NCBI GenBank assembly: GCA_903923345.1
Contig: CAIXXI010000111.1
Coordinates: forward strand, 1-10,570
Length of the DNA: 10,570 bases
Source of the DNA: an uncultured Burkholderiales bacterium
GTDB taxonomy: Bacteria; Pseudomonadota; Gammaproteobacteria; Burkholderiales; Burkholderiaceae_E
Direction of reading: 5' to 3'
The first letter of the stretch is position 1, and each line of letters starts with the position of its first letter. This document shows, one piece after another, positions 1 to 6,996 of the stretch. The notes below the pieces were generated by a model. That model was not told where the DNA came from. It did not search any database and saw only the letters and a list, made by a program, of their open reading frames with translations. The position numbers and the translations under genes are program-made.

Positions 1-3
1 CAA

Positions 4-1446
4 TCAGCCCTGCACTTCACCCATCAGGTCATGCGCATCGGATCCGGTGATCAGCACGCTCGAAAATTCACCGGGTTTGAGTGACCGATGCGAAGCGACC
101 TGAACAACGCCGTCAATCTGCGGTGCATCCGAGGCGGTGCGGGCCAGCGCACCCTGCGGACCCACTGAGTCGACCAGCACTCGGACCACGTTGCCCACCC
201 GTTGCTTGAGCAGACGTCGACTGATTCGCTGTTGTACCGCCATGAAACGCTTGCGCCGATCCTCTCGAACCTCATCGGGCAGCGCGCCATCCAGCTCGTT
301 GGCTGACGCACCCTCGACCGGTGAATAGGCAAAGCAGCCGACGCGATTGAGCTGAGCCTCTTTGAGGAAATCCAGGAGATGCTCGAAGTGCTCTTCGGTT
401 TCTCCAGGAAACCCCGCGATAAAGGTGCTGCGCACCGTCAGCTCAGGCACCCATTTTCGCCAGCCCTGGATGCGTTCGATATTGCGCTCGCCACTGGCAG
501 GACGCTTCATCCGCTTGAGAACATCCGGGTGCGAGTGCTGAAACGGCACATCGAGGTACGGCAGGATCAGCCCCTCAGCCATCAGCGGCAGCACTTCGTC
601 GACATGCGGATAAGGGTAGACATAATGCAGACGGATCCAGGCATCGTATTCCCGAGCCAGCAAGCCGAGTTCGCGGCACAGTTCAGTCATCCGGGTGCGC
701 ACCGGGCGGCCGTCGACGAAATCAGTCCGGTACTTGAGGTCGACACCGTAGGCACTGGTGTCCTGCGAAATCACCAGCAACTCGCGCACCCCTGACTTGA
801 ACAGGGCACGGGCCTCTCGCACCACTTCACCAATCGGGCGGCTGACCAGGTCGCCGCGCATGGCCGGAATAATGCAAAAACTGCAGCGGTGATTGCAGCC
901 CTCGGAAATCTTCAGGTACGCATAGTGACGCGGCGTGAGCTTGATCCCCGCTTCGGGCACCAGGTCACTGAACGGATCATGCGGACGGGGCAGATGGGTG
1001 TGCACATGTCCCATGACCTCTTCGAGCGCATGGGGGCCAGTGATCGCCAGCACGCTCGGATGGGCCTGACCAACGAGGCTGCCACCCGACTCACCGGCTT
1101 TTGCTCCAAGGCAGCCCGTGACGATCACCTTGCCGTTCTCGGTCAGGGCCTCACCGATCGCATCGAGTGACTCCTGCACGGCTTCGTCGATGAATCCGCA
1201 GGTGTTGACGATGACCAGATCAGAGTCCTGGTAGGTCGACGACACCGCGTACCCCTCGGCACGCAATTGGGTCACGATGCGTTCGGAATCGACGAGTGCC
1301 TTAGGACAGCCCAGTGACACAAAACCGACCCTGGGCGCATCCGACACAACAGGCTTTGAGGCTGCAGCCTGAGCGCCTGATCGCGAACCCGCGCGGGATG
1401 GGGACCTCGGCGCCAACCGGGGCCGCTTGACATTCACTGGGGGCAT
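4..1446 (-). CDS. rimO: Ribosomal protein S12 methylthiotransferase RimO
   Basis: Radical-SAM methylthiotransferase that adds a methylthio group to a conserved aspartate of ribosomal protein S12, acting in the cytoplasm. The 480-residue product shows the three family parts in order. The N-terminal MTTase (UPF0004) domain has cluster cysteines C47 (in VSLGCPKALVDSE), C83 (NTCGFIDEA) and C112 (VTGCLGA). The radical-SAM core has C184/C188/C191 in GCNHRCSFCIIPAMRG and the RimO-type block DVPFQHSHPDVLKRMKRP. A TRAM RNA/protein-binding domain occupies roughly the last 70 residues. The DVP.QH block fits RimO better than MiaB. The first ~38 residues are a Pro/Arg/Ser/Ala-rich extension absent from E. 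coli RimO (about 440 aa). No other ATG lies before the conserved core and the Shine-Dalgarno is poor, so the start is only moderately certain. It lies 77 nt downstream of phaR with no visible terminator, so cotranscription with the pha genes is likely. Confidence 0.95.
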   Translation of the reverse strand: MPPVNVKRPRLAPRSPSRAGSRSGAQAAASKPVVSDAPRVGFVSLGCPKALVDSERIVTQLRAEGYAVSSTYQDSDLVIVNTCGFIDEAVQESLDAIGEALTENGKVIVTGCLGAKAGESGGSLVGQAHPSVLAITGPHALEEVMGHVHTHLPRPHDPFSDLVPEAGIKLTPRHYAYLKISEGCNHRCSFCIIPAMRGDLVSRPIGEVVREARALFKSGVRELLVISQDTSAYGVDLKYRTDFVDGRPVRTRMTELCRELGLLAREYDAWIRLHYVYPYPHVDEVLPLMAEGLILPYLDVPFQHSHPDVLKRMKRPASGERNIERIQGWRKWVPELTVRSTFIAGFPGETEEHFEHLLDFLKEAQLNRVGCFAYSPVEGASANELDGALPDEVREDRRKRFMAVQQRISRRLLKQRVGNVVRVLVDSVGPQGALARTASDAPQIDGVVQVASHRSLKPGEFSSVLITGSDAHDLMGEVQG

Positions 1447-1479
1447 CGCATTCGCAGCCGTGTGCGCCGAAAAACCCTG

Positions 1480-1506
1480 ATTCTAACGCGCGGCCTACCC
1501 GAGCAA
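1480..1506 (-). promoter_or_regulatory. Weak candidate promoter in front of rimO
   Basis: On the minus strand the phaR-rimO gap holds TAGAAT (1480-1485, one mismatch to the sigma70 -10 box), preceded 15 nt upstream by TTGCTC (1501-1506). Transcription would begin near 1473, giving rimO a leader of about 27 nt. The spacer is short and the -35 is weak, so this may be chance. If real, it would let rimO be expressed independently of the pha genes. Confidence 0.2.
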
Positions 1507-1523
1507 CCGAACGAAGAATGACC

Positions 1524-2198
1524 CTAAGGCCCCTTGCCAGGCTCGGGCGTGGCCTCAGGCGGCGGCGCCTCATCAGGCTGAACGGGAGGCTCCTGGGGCG
1601 CGGCGGCAGCGGGCGCCCGCGCACCAGCACCCGCACCCGGCGGCGGCCCCATTCCGGGAATCCCCCCCATCGGAAACGGGAAGCCTGGAAAGATCGTGCG
1701 TGCCTGTTGCTGCATCTGCTCCTGCATCTGCAAAAACAGATTCTTCGACTGGTCGATGTAGTGGCTCATCATGCCCTGCACCATCGGTGCCTGAACCTGC
1801 ATGAACTGAGCCCATAACTCGGGATTGGATGGCAGTCCGCGGCCATCATAGAAAGCCTTGGACTGCTCCTGAAACTTGCCCTGGATTTCCAGAAAAGACT
1901 GCATGGTCTTCTCCAGATAGGAGCCCATCATCCCTTGCATGGCATCGCCATAGAAACGGATGATCTGCGACAGCATCTGGGCGGAAAACAGCGGAGACCC
2001 GCTCGCCTCCTCCTCCAGAATGATCTGCAGAAGAATGCTGCGGGTCAGGTCCTCATCGGTTTTCGCATCGACCACGCGAAACTCTTCGTTGTCGATCACC
2101 AGTTGCTTGACATCCGCAAGCGTGATGTAAGCGCTCGTCCGCGTGTCGTAGAGACGACGATTCGGATACTTCTTGATCAGACGACTGGCGGGTGCCAT
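1524..2198 (-). CDS. phaR: Polyhydroxyalkanoate synthesis repressor PhaR
   Basis: DNA-binding repressor that also binds PHA granules. In the Ralstonia/Cupriavidus model it leaves phasin and pha promoters when polymer appears. Residues 6-65 are the PHB/PHA accumulation regulator DNA-binding domain, recognised by LIKKYPNRRLYDT and YITLADVKQLV. Residues 68-170 match the PHB_acc region: FSAQMLSQIIRFYG, then Gln/Met-rich helices ending in QSKNLFLQMQEQMQQQA. From about residue 172 a ~50-residue Pro/Ala/Gly-rich tail (GMGPPPGAGAGARAPAAAA) takes the protein to 224 aa, against about 183 aa in the R. eutropha protein, which stops near the equivalent of GFPF. The start is the ATG at 2198, preceded by GGAGA with an 8-nt spacer; the TTG directly upstream is in frame but unnecessary. 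It follows phaB by 33 nt, so repressor and biosynthetic genes are probably cotranscribed. Function comes from family similarity; the tail is seen directly. Confidence 0.93.
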   Translation of the reverse strand: MAPASRLIKKYPNRRLYDTRTSAYITLADVKQLVIDNEEFRVVDAKTDEDLTRSILLQIILEEEASGSPLFSAQMLSQIIRFYGDAMQGMMGSYLEKTMQSFLEIQGKFQEQSKAFYDGRGLPSNPELWAQFMQVQAPMVQGMMSHYIDQSKNLFLQMQEQMQQQARTIFPGFPFPMGGIPGMGPPPGAGAGARAPAAAAPQEPPVQPDEAPPPEATPEPGKGP

Positions 2199-2231
2199 CA
2201 AAGGGATCTCCAGAGACGAGCCTCGAGGGCA

Positions 2232-2966
2232 TCATCCCATATGCAAGCCACCGTTACACGAGATCTCGGCGCCGGTCGTGAAGCTGGCGTCCTCCGAAGA
2301 CAGCCAGCCGCAAATTGATCCGATTTCCTCGGGCTTGCCAAGACGGCGAACCGGGATGGATGCAATGATCTTGTCGCGCACATCCTCTCTCACCGACATC
2401 ACCATGTCGGTCGCGATATAGCCGGGGGCCACGGTGTTCACGGTCACGCCACGGCTGGCCACTTCCAGCGCCAGCGCCATCGAGAAGCCATGCATGCCCG
2501 CTTTGGCGGCGGAATAGTTGGTCTGACCGAACTGACCGCGCTCGCCGTTGATCGAGGAAATGTTGATGATGCGCCCCCAACCGTTGTCGAGCATGCCCTC
2601 GATCACCTGCTTGGTGACGTAAAACATGCTGTTGAGGTTGGTGTCCATGACGGCCCGCCAATCGTCGATCGACATTTTTCGAAAGACGACGTCACGGGTG
2701 ATACCGGCATTGTTGACCAGGATGTCAGGGTTGCCGAAATCAGCCTTGACCTTGTCAAACGCAGCCTTGGTCGAGTCCCAGTCGGAGACATTCCCGACCG
2801 ACGCATGGAATGTGTAGCCATCCACCTTCTGTTCGGCGAGCCATTTGCTGAAATCGCGGGTCGGACCACAGCCGGCGACAACGGTGTAACCCATGTCGTG
2901 AAAGCGGCGGCAAATCGCCGTCCCAATGCCTCCCATGCCACCGGTTACATATGCAAGTCTTGCCAT
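2232..2966 (-). CDS. phaB: Acetoacetyl-CoA reductase PhaB
   Basis: NADPH-dependent short-chain dehydrogenase that reduces acetoacetyl-CoA to (R)-3-hydroxybutyryl-CoA, the monomer for PhaC. The 244 aa match the usual family length (R. eutropha PhaB 246 aa) and similarity runs end to end. Visible are the cofactor loop TGGMGGIG (8-15), NNAG (85-88) with the PhaB-typical ITRDVVFRKM after it, and the catalytic tetrad N110, S138, Y151 and K155 (YSAAK). The substrate-pocket stretch GQFGQTN (144-150) and the C-terminal NGGLHMG are also typical of PhaB and separate it from FabG. The ATG at 2966 has AGGAG 8 nt upstream. It lies 67 nt downstream of phaC and 33 nt upstream of phaR, in an apparent operon. 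No thiolase gene (phaA) sits between phaC and phaB, so acetoacetyl-CoA must come from a thiolase encoded elsewhere. Confidence 0.95.
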   Translation of the reverse strand: MARLAYVTGGMGGIGTAICRRFHDMGYTVVAGCGPTRDFSKWLAEQKVDGYTFHASVGNVSDWDSTKAAFDKVKADFGNPDILVNNAGITRDVVFRKMSIDDWRAVMDTNLNSMFYVTKQVIEGMLDNGWGRIINISSINGERGQFGQTNYSAAKAGMHGFSMALALEVASRGVTVNTVAPGYIATDMVMSVREDVRDKIIASIPVRRLGKPEEIGSICGWLSSEDASFTTGAEISCNGGLHMG

Positions 2967-3033
2967 GTCTTGGTCTCCTGATGCCCTGGCGGGCGCTGAT
3001 CGGTCGTCGAATGAGCTGACCTGGATGTGAAGC

Positions 3034-4797
3034 TTAGTTCGCCGCGGACTTCACTTTCACATAAGACCCCGGAGAACTTTCAAGCATTGGGTGATCGGCA
3101 TCGCCCAATTGGGTAGGAGCCGACTGCATCGTGCCTTGGTGCGCCTCCAACCAGGCCGACCAATCGGTCCACCAGCTGCCTTTGACCTCCGATGCGCCAT
3201 TCAGCCAGTCTTGTGCACTGGCGGGATACGCCGAACCGGTTTGCGCTTGAATCCAGTAGCTGCGCTTGTTTCTGACCGCCGAATTGATCGAACCGGCAAT
3301 ATGACCACTCGCACCGAGCACGAACCGAACCTGATTCGAGAGGATTTGCGTCGATGCGTAGGCTGCTGTCCACAAGACGATGTGATCCTCCTTGGCGCCA
3401 AAGACATAAGTCGGCACGTCGATGCGGGACAAGTCGACCGGAACGCCCAGGCACTCGATTGCGCCGGGGACTTTCAGTTCGTTCTGAAGGTACATGTGGC
3501 GCAGGTACCAGCTGTATAGCGGCCCAGGCAGATTGGTGCCGTCCGAGTTCCAATACAGCAGGTCGAAGGCTGGTGGCGATTCGCCCTTCAGGTAATTCGA
3601 GACAAAATAATTCCAGACCAGGTCGTTTGGCCGAAGGAACGAGAAGGTCGCACCGAGGTCCTTGGCGTTCATCAATCCAGATTCGCCCAGGGTCTGCTCG
3701 CGCCAGGCCACCTGCATCGGATCAATGAAGACGCCCAGTGACCCGGGCTCCTGGAAATCCAGCAAGGAAGCCATCAGCGTCATCGACTCGACCGGTCGCT
3801 CGCCACGCCCTGCCAGCACGGCGAGTGCGCAGGCGAGGATGGTTCCACCCACGCAGAACCCTAGCGTGTTGATGGTGTCGGCGCCACTGATCGATCTGAC
3901 TGCCTCGATCGCATCAATGATGCCGTGCTGAACATAATCGTCCCAGGTCAGCGACGCGTGCTCGGCACCCGGATTGACCCAGGACACCATGAACACGGTG
4001 TTGCCGTTCGAAACAGCATGCGCAACCAGTGAATTGTCCGGCTGCAGGTCCAGGATGTAGAACTTGTTGATGAAGGGCGGCACCATCAGCAGCGGGCGGC
4101 TTGCGACCGTCGGCGTGGAAGGCGAGTACTGAATCAGTTCAATGACGTGGTTTCGAAAGACCACCGCCCCCTTGGAAGTGCCGACATTTCGGCCCACTTC
4201 GAAGGCCTGATCGTCGGTGATCGACAGGGTGCCTCTCCCCAGATCAGCCAGCATGTTCTGCATGCCCTTGACCAGACTCTCGCCCTGAGTCTCGATCAAG
4301 CGTTGCTGTACCTCAGGGTTGGTTGGCAGGAAATTCGACGGTGAAACCGCGTCGACCCACTGACGGGTGAAAAACCGAATGCGTTCCTGGGTCTTGGGGT
4401 CGGCATCCACCGAGTCAGCCATGCGCTGCAGAAAATCCGAATTGAGCAGATACAAGGCCGCATTCCAGGCCAGGGGCGACTGCTGATGCCACGCGGGCGC
4501 AGAGAACCGCTTGTCCTGGAGTTGCGGCAAGGCACCCGATTGCGCACCCGACATCTCCGTCCACAGTGCTTGCAGACGATTCATATATTCGGTCTGAAGG
4601 GTCAGCATCCGGGTCGGATCAATACTCCAGGTCGGCATCGTTGAAGCAGCGACCGCCGCCAGATCCTGCATCGGCGAGGTGGGAGGAAGCGTGGACTGGC
4701 TGGGCTGCGTTCGACTAGACGCACGCACCCGTGGGGAATCAGTCTTTGCGGCCGACTCAGCCTTCTTGCCTGACCGGGGTGGCGTCGATTGCGGCAT
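3034..4797 (-). CDS. phaC: Class I poly(3-hydroxyalkanoate) synthase PhaC
   Basis: Polymerises (R)-3-hydroxyacyl-CoA into polyhydroxyalkanoate at the granule surface. With the start at 4797 the protein is 587 aa, the normal class I length (R. eutropha 589). The N-terminal ~45 residues are Ser/Pro/Lys/Arg-rich and look disordered. The synthase N-terminal domain follows, and then the alpha/beta-hydrolase core. The lipase-like box GFCVGG carries the nucleophile C315; the other triad members are D471 in AKEDHIVLW and H499 in GASGHIAG. Trp-rich segments near the C-terminus (GSWWTDW) are typical. The open frame continues 89 codons upstream, but that part crosses an oppositely oriented gene and reads as non-protein-like His/Arg/Asp-rich sequence. 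The ATG at 4797 has AGGA 6 nt upstream, which decides the start. It is the first gene of the minus-strand block phaC-phaB-phaR-rimO and is probably transcribed from the 4798-4920 gap. Confidence 0.95.
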   Translation of the reverse strand: MPQSTPPRSGKKAESAAKTDSPRVRASSRTQPSQSTLPPTSPMQDLAAVAASTMPTWSIDPTRMLTLQTEYMNRLQALWTEMSGAQSGALPQLQDKRFSAPAWHQQSPLAWNAALYLLNSDFLQRMADSVDADPKTQERIRFFTRQWVDAVSPSNFLPTNPEVQQRLIETQGESLVKGMQNMLADLGRGTLSITDDQAFEVGRNVGTSKGAVVFRNHVIELIQYSPSTPTVASRPLLMVPPFINKFYILDLQPDNSLVAHAVSNGNTVFMVSWVNPGAEHASLTWDDYVQHGIIDAIEAVRSISGADTINTLGFCVGGTILACALAVLAGRGERPVESMTLMASLLDFQEPGSLGVFIDPMQVAWREQTLGESGLMNAKDLGATFSFLRPNDLVWNYFVSNYLKGESPPAFDLLYWNSDGTNLPGPLYSWYLRHMYLQNELKVPGAIECLGVPVDLSRIDVPTYVFGAKEDHIVLWTAAYASTQILSNQVRFVLGASGHIAGSINSAVRNKRSYWIQAQTGSAYPASAQDWLNGASEVKGSWWTDWSAWLEAHQGTMQSAPTQLGDADHPMLESSPGSYVKVKSAAN

Positions 4798-4920
4798 GGA
4801 ATGTCCTGTGCGTGTGAAGGTGATGCAACAATGCGGCCTCGGCCGACCTTTCATCTTGCAGATGGATACCCGGCTTGTCCAATCTCGTCGTGGATGTCCC
4901 ACGGCAGTACGGGGAGAAGC
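4798..4920. promoter_or_regulatory. Divergent control region between phaC and the small membrane gene
   Basis: This 123-nt gap separates two outward-facing starts and so should hold the phaC promoter and probably that of the plus-strand small gene. No convincing sigma70 pair is visible on either strand; the best minus-strand -35-like word is TTGGAC (RC of 4888-4893) without a good partner. Two dyad elements lie side by side about 27-48 nt upstream of the phaC ATG: TGCAACAATGCG (4824-4835, a TGC/GCA-type word) and CGGCC-TC-GGCCG (4834-4845, a perfect 5+5 inverted repeat). TGC-rich words have been linked to PhaR binding in other bacteria, so these are candidate operators; assigning them to PhaR is inference. 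Confidence 0.35.
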
Positions 4921-5154
4921 ATGTACATCGTCGCCATCGCCTGGCTGTATGTCGTGGTGCTGATGTCGCTCACCGAATCGAGCTTCATCGCCGGAGTGTC
5001 TGTCCTGTTCTTCTACGGACTGTTCCCTTTGAGCATCCTGCTCTGGATCATGGGGACGCCGCAACGCCGCCGCAACCGCAGGGCACGTGAGGCGTCCGAG
5101 CTGCAGGTCACGCCTGACTCCGACGATCGATCAGGGCACAAGCCAGATCAGTGA
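4921..5154 (+). CDS. Small conserved-type two-helix membrane protein (unknown function)
   Basis: A 77-residue product starting MYIVAIAWLYVVVLMS. Residues 2-18 form one hydrophobic helix and residues 21-45 a second (FIAGVSVLFFYGLFPLSILL). A strongly basic stretch PQRRRNRRAR (47-56) and a polar tail follow. The positive-inside rule puts the tail, and probably both termini, in the cytoplasm. The ATG at 4921 has GGGGAG five nt upstream, a good ribosome binding site, and the hydrophobic pattern is hard to explain as a shadow of another gene. From memory, similar small membrane proteins occur beside pha or pgeF genes in other Burkholderiales; I cannot verify this here. It diverges from phaC, and its last 24 nt overlap the end of pgeF on the opposite strand. 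No function should be assigned; a role tied to PHA is only suggested by position. Confidence 0.75.
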   Translation: MYIVAIAWLYVVVLMSLTESSFIAGVSVLFFYGLFPLSILLWIMGTPQRRRNRRAREASELQVTPDSDDRSGHKPDQ

Positions 5155-5931
5155 CACCATCCGACCGGTTGCACGGTCGCGTCGGTGCGAATAAAACCGG
5201 CCCGGGTCACCGAAGGTGCACAGACCTCCCCCGCTGACCTGATCCACACCGACCTGGTTCAGGCGGCGACGGGCCAGGTCATACAGATCCGCCCACCACT
5301 TGCCAGGCGAAGGCCCCGGACGAAACGCGGCCTGCGCCTGAACATCCTGATCACAGAAGGCGGCATAGACGTCCTCGCCCACCTCGAAGGCGCTCGGCCC
5401 AATCGCAGGGCCAAGCCAGGCCTGGAGGCGAGGATCGCCGCCAAGGCGTAATCGCATCGCATCCACCGTCGACTCAAGGACACCGGATGCCAGCCCGCGC
5501 CATCCGGCATGGGCAATGCCCACACCCTGCCCCTGTTCGTCGGCCAATAAAATCGGCAGGCAGTCAGCCGACATGATCGAGAGAACCCGTGCTGAACGGG
5601 TCGTCACGGCGGCGTCTGCCTGAGGCGTGGCACCCGAGGACGCGCTGGTGAATAACGCTGAATCGGCGTCGAACACATCGGTGCCGTGAACCTGTGACAA
5701 CCAGAGAATCGGGCCGGGCAGCATCGACTGAACCCGCTCCCGGTTGACGCGCACCGCAGCCGGATCGTCACCGACATGTTCACCCAGATTGAGGCCGCCT
5801 TCTTGCCCCTTCCCATCCCCGAATGCGCCGGTGCTGACGCCCCCTGCCCGGGTACTCACCCAGGCTCGCACGTTCCGGGCGACAGACCAGTCCGGGACGA
5901 TCCCGGGGAGCACTGGATTATTTGAAGGCAT
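5131..5931 (-). CDS. pgeF: Peptidoglycan editing factor PgeF (YfiH/LACC1 family, 'laccase domain' protein)
   Basis: Cytoplasmic Cu-oxidase_4/DUF152 protein. In E. coli, PgeF prevents wrong L-Ser-containing muropeptide precursors from entering peptidoglycan; relatives in the LACC1 family have purine nucleoside activities, and the old 'polyphenol oxidase' name is doubtful. The metal-binding set is clear: H82 in SQVHGTDV, C124 in SADCLPIL and H141 in GIAHAGWRG (numbered from the start given here). Also seen are the family motifs STRAGGVS and LNLGEHVGDD, and the end FYSHRRDRATGRMVSLIWL. Three in-frame ATGs lie at 5940, 5937 and 5931. The only Shine-Dalgarno, AGGGAG (5941-5946), directly abuts the first and is 9 nt from the third, so I chose 5931 (266 aa); the 5940 start would give the classic ATGA overlap with rluD and 269 aa. 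Either way it is coupled to rluD, the gene order known from E. coli. Confidence 0.9.
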   Translation of the reverse strand: MPSNNPVLPGIVPDWSVARNVRAWVSTRAGGVSTGAFGDGKGQEGGLNLGEHVGDDPAAVRVNRERVQSMLPGPILWLSQVHGTDVFDADSALFTSASSGATPQADAAVTTRSARVLSIMSADCLPILLADEQGQGVGIAHAGWRGLASGVLESTVDAMRLRLGGDPRLQAWLGPAIGPSAFEVGEDVYAAFCDQDVQAQAAFRPGPSPGKWWADLYDLARRRLNQVGVDQVSGGGLCTFGDPGRFYSHRRDRATGRMVSLIWLVP

Positions 5932-5936
5932 CTGCA

Positions 5937-6944
5937 TCATCTCCCTGTCTTGCCGACGCTTGGTTCGGCTTCATCTGGCGCAGGAACGGGAAGGCCGAGC
6001 GACTCGAGCAGCATCCTGAGATCGTTCGGCAGGGCGCTTGAAAGCGCGAGATGCACGCCCGTGCGCGGGTGCTGCAGATCGAGACGCCAGGCATGCAGCG
6101 CCTGCCGTGCACAGTCGGCCCGAGCGCGGCCACCATAGAGTGAATCACCCACCAGCGGATGCCCAAGGCTCGCAAGATGCACCCTGATCTGATGGGTGCG
6201 CCCCGTCTGCAACTGACAGGCCACCACCGAAACCCCCGCCCCAGCGCTCAGTCGAATGACCTGCGTCTGGGCTGGCTTGCCTCGGCCTTCCGGCACCACC
6301 GCCATGCGCAGCCGATCTCGCGGGTCGCGCCCGATGGGTGCATCGATGCTGAACTGAGCTTCGGTCGCTCCCTCGACCACCGCGACATAGCGCCGATGAA
6401 TCGATCGAGCCGCCAGCGCCGCAGTCAGGCGCTCAAAGGCGACCTCGTTGCGGGCGATCATGAGCAAACCACTGGTGTCCTTGTCGAGGCGATGGATGAT
6501 GCCCGCCCGGGGCAAACGGGCCGAATCGGGTCGGGCACTCAGAATCCCGTTCATGAGCGTGCCTCGCCAGTGCCCGGGCGCCGGATGCACGACCAGTCCG
6601 ACCGGCTTGTCGATCACCAGCAGATCGGCATCCTCGTACACGATGGACAAGGGCATCTCGTCTGGCTCGAAGGCCTGTTCGGCATCGGAGGGCAAGGGCG
6701 AGACCTCGATCAGTTCAGGTCCGCGCAGCCGATACTTCGAGAGCACCGGAATGGAGTCGACGCAGACTGCGCCAAGCTCGATCCAGCGCTGAATCCGTGA
6801 GCGAGACACATCCTGCAGACGCGTTGCCAGGAAGCGGTCGATCCTTAACCCCCGTCCTTCACGGGCTTCAAAGCGGAGCGCCGCCTCATCGTTGCCAGAG
6901 GGCTCACGCCTCGGCTCCGCATCAGCGCTGGACTGCAGGGTCAC
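5937..6944 (-). CDS. rluD: 23S rRNA pseudouridine(1911/1915/1917) synthase RluD
   Basis: Isomerises uridines in helix 69 of 23S rRNA, acting late in 50S subunit maturation. The 335 aa contain an S4 RNA-binding domain (about 32-82: RIDRFLATRLQDVSRSRIQRWIELGAV) and a RluA-family catalytic domain. That domain carries the signature GIIHRLDKDTSGLLM with catalytic D154, the preceding DKPVGLVVHPAPGH block, and QTGRTHQIRVHLASLGHPLVGD further on. RluD rather than RluC is favoured by the neighbourhood (divergent from bamD, followed by pgeF, as in E. coli). The start is GTG at 6944: GGAGGA sits 6 nt upstream. The ATG at 6951 overlaps that GGAGGA and is out of frame. Only 52 nt separate it from the bamD ATG, so its promoter must lie in that gap or overlap the first part of bamD. 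The ~20-residue N-terminal tail is polar and poorly conserved in type. Confidence 0.92.
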   Translation of the reverse strand: MTLQSSADAEPRREPSGNDEAALRFEAREGRGLRIDRFLATRLQDVSRSRIQRWIELGAVCVDSIPVLSKYRLRGPELIEVSPLPSDAEQAFEPDEMPLSIVYEDADLLVIDKPVGLVVHPAPGHWRGTLMNGILSARPDSARLPRAGIIHRLDKDTSGLLMIARNEVAFERLTAALAARSIHRRYVAVVEGATEAQFSIDAPIGRDPRDRLRMAVVPEGRGKPAQTQVIRLSAGAGVSVVACQLQTGRTHQIRVHLASLGHPLVGDSLYGGRARADCARQALHAWRLDLQHPRTGVHLALSSALPNDLRMLLESLGLPVPAPDEAEPSVGKTGR

Positions 6945-6983
6945 GCTTCATCCTCCGGGGGCGTCCAGTGCTGCTTCAATCGC

Positions 6984-6989
6984 TATAAT
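6984..6989 (+). promoter_or_regulatory. Perfect -10 box (TATAAT) for bamD
   Basis: An exact sigma70 -10 hexamer lies 7 nt before the bamD ATG at 6997. With normal spacing, transcription would start at 6996 or 6997, giving a leaderless or nearly leaderless message. No good -35 hexamer sits 15-19 nt upstream and there is no TG extension, so strength is uncertain. The absence of a Shine-Dalgarno before 6997 fits this reading. Confidence 0.5.
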
Positions 6990-6996
6990 CGATCTG

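Noticed and set aside
379..795. 138-codon plus-strand open frame inside rimO
   Set aside because: Antisense shadow of a strongly conserved gene in GC-rich DNA; no recognisable domain.
1550..1660. GC-rich repetitive stretch as a possible repeat element
   Set aside because: It is fully explained by the Pro/Ala/Gly codons of the PhaR tail.
2490..2981. 163-codon plus-strand open frame inside phaB
   Set aside because: Opposite-strand shadow of a near-perfect PhaB; no independent coding evidence.
4798..5064. Upstream extension of the phaC reading frame (89 further codons)
   Set aside because: It lies antisense to the small membrane gene, reads as His/Asp/Arg-rich non-protein-like sequence, and the ATG at 4797 has a proper ribosome site and gives the normal 587-aa length.
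6159..6800. 213-codon plus-strand open frame inside rluD
   Set aside because: Long because of GC-rich codon bias on the opposite strand; composition is Arg/His/Pro-rich with no family resemblance.
6892..6996. Upstream extension of the bamD frame
   Set aside because: It overlaps the rluD 5' end, has no signal-peptide logic, and the TATAAT box lies inside it.
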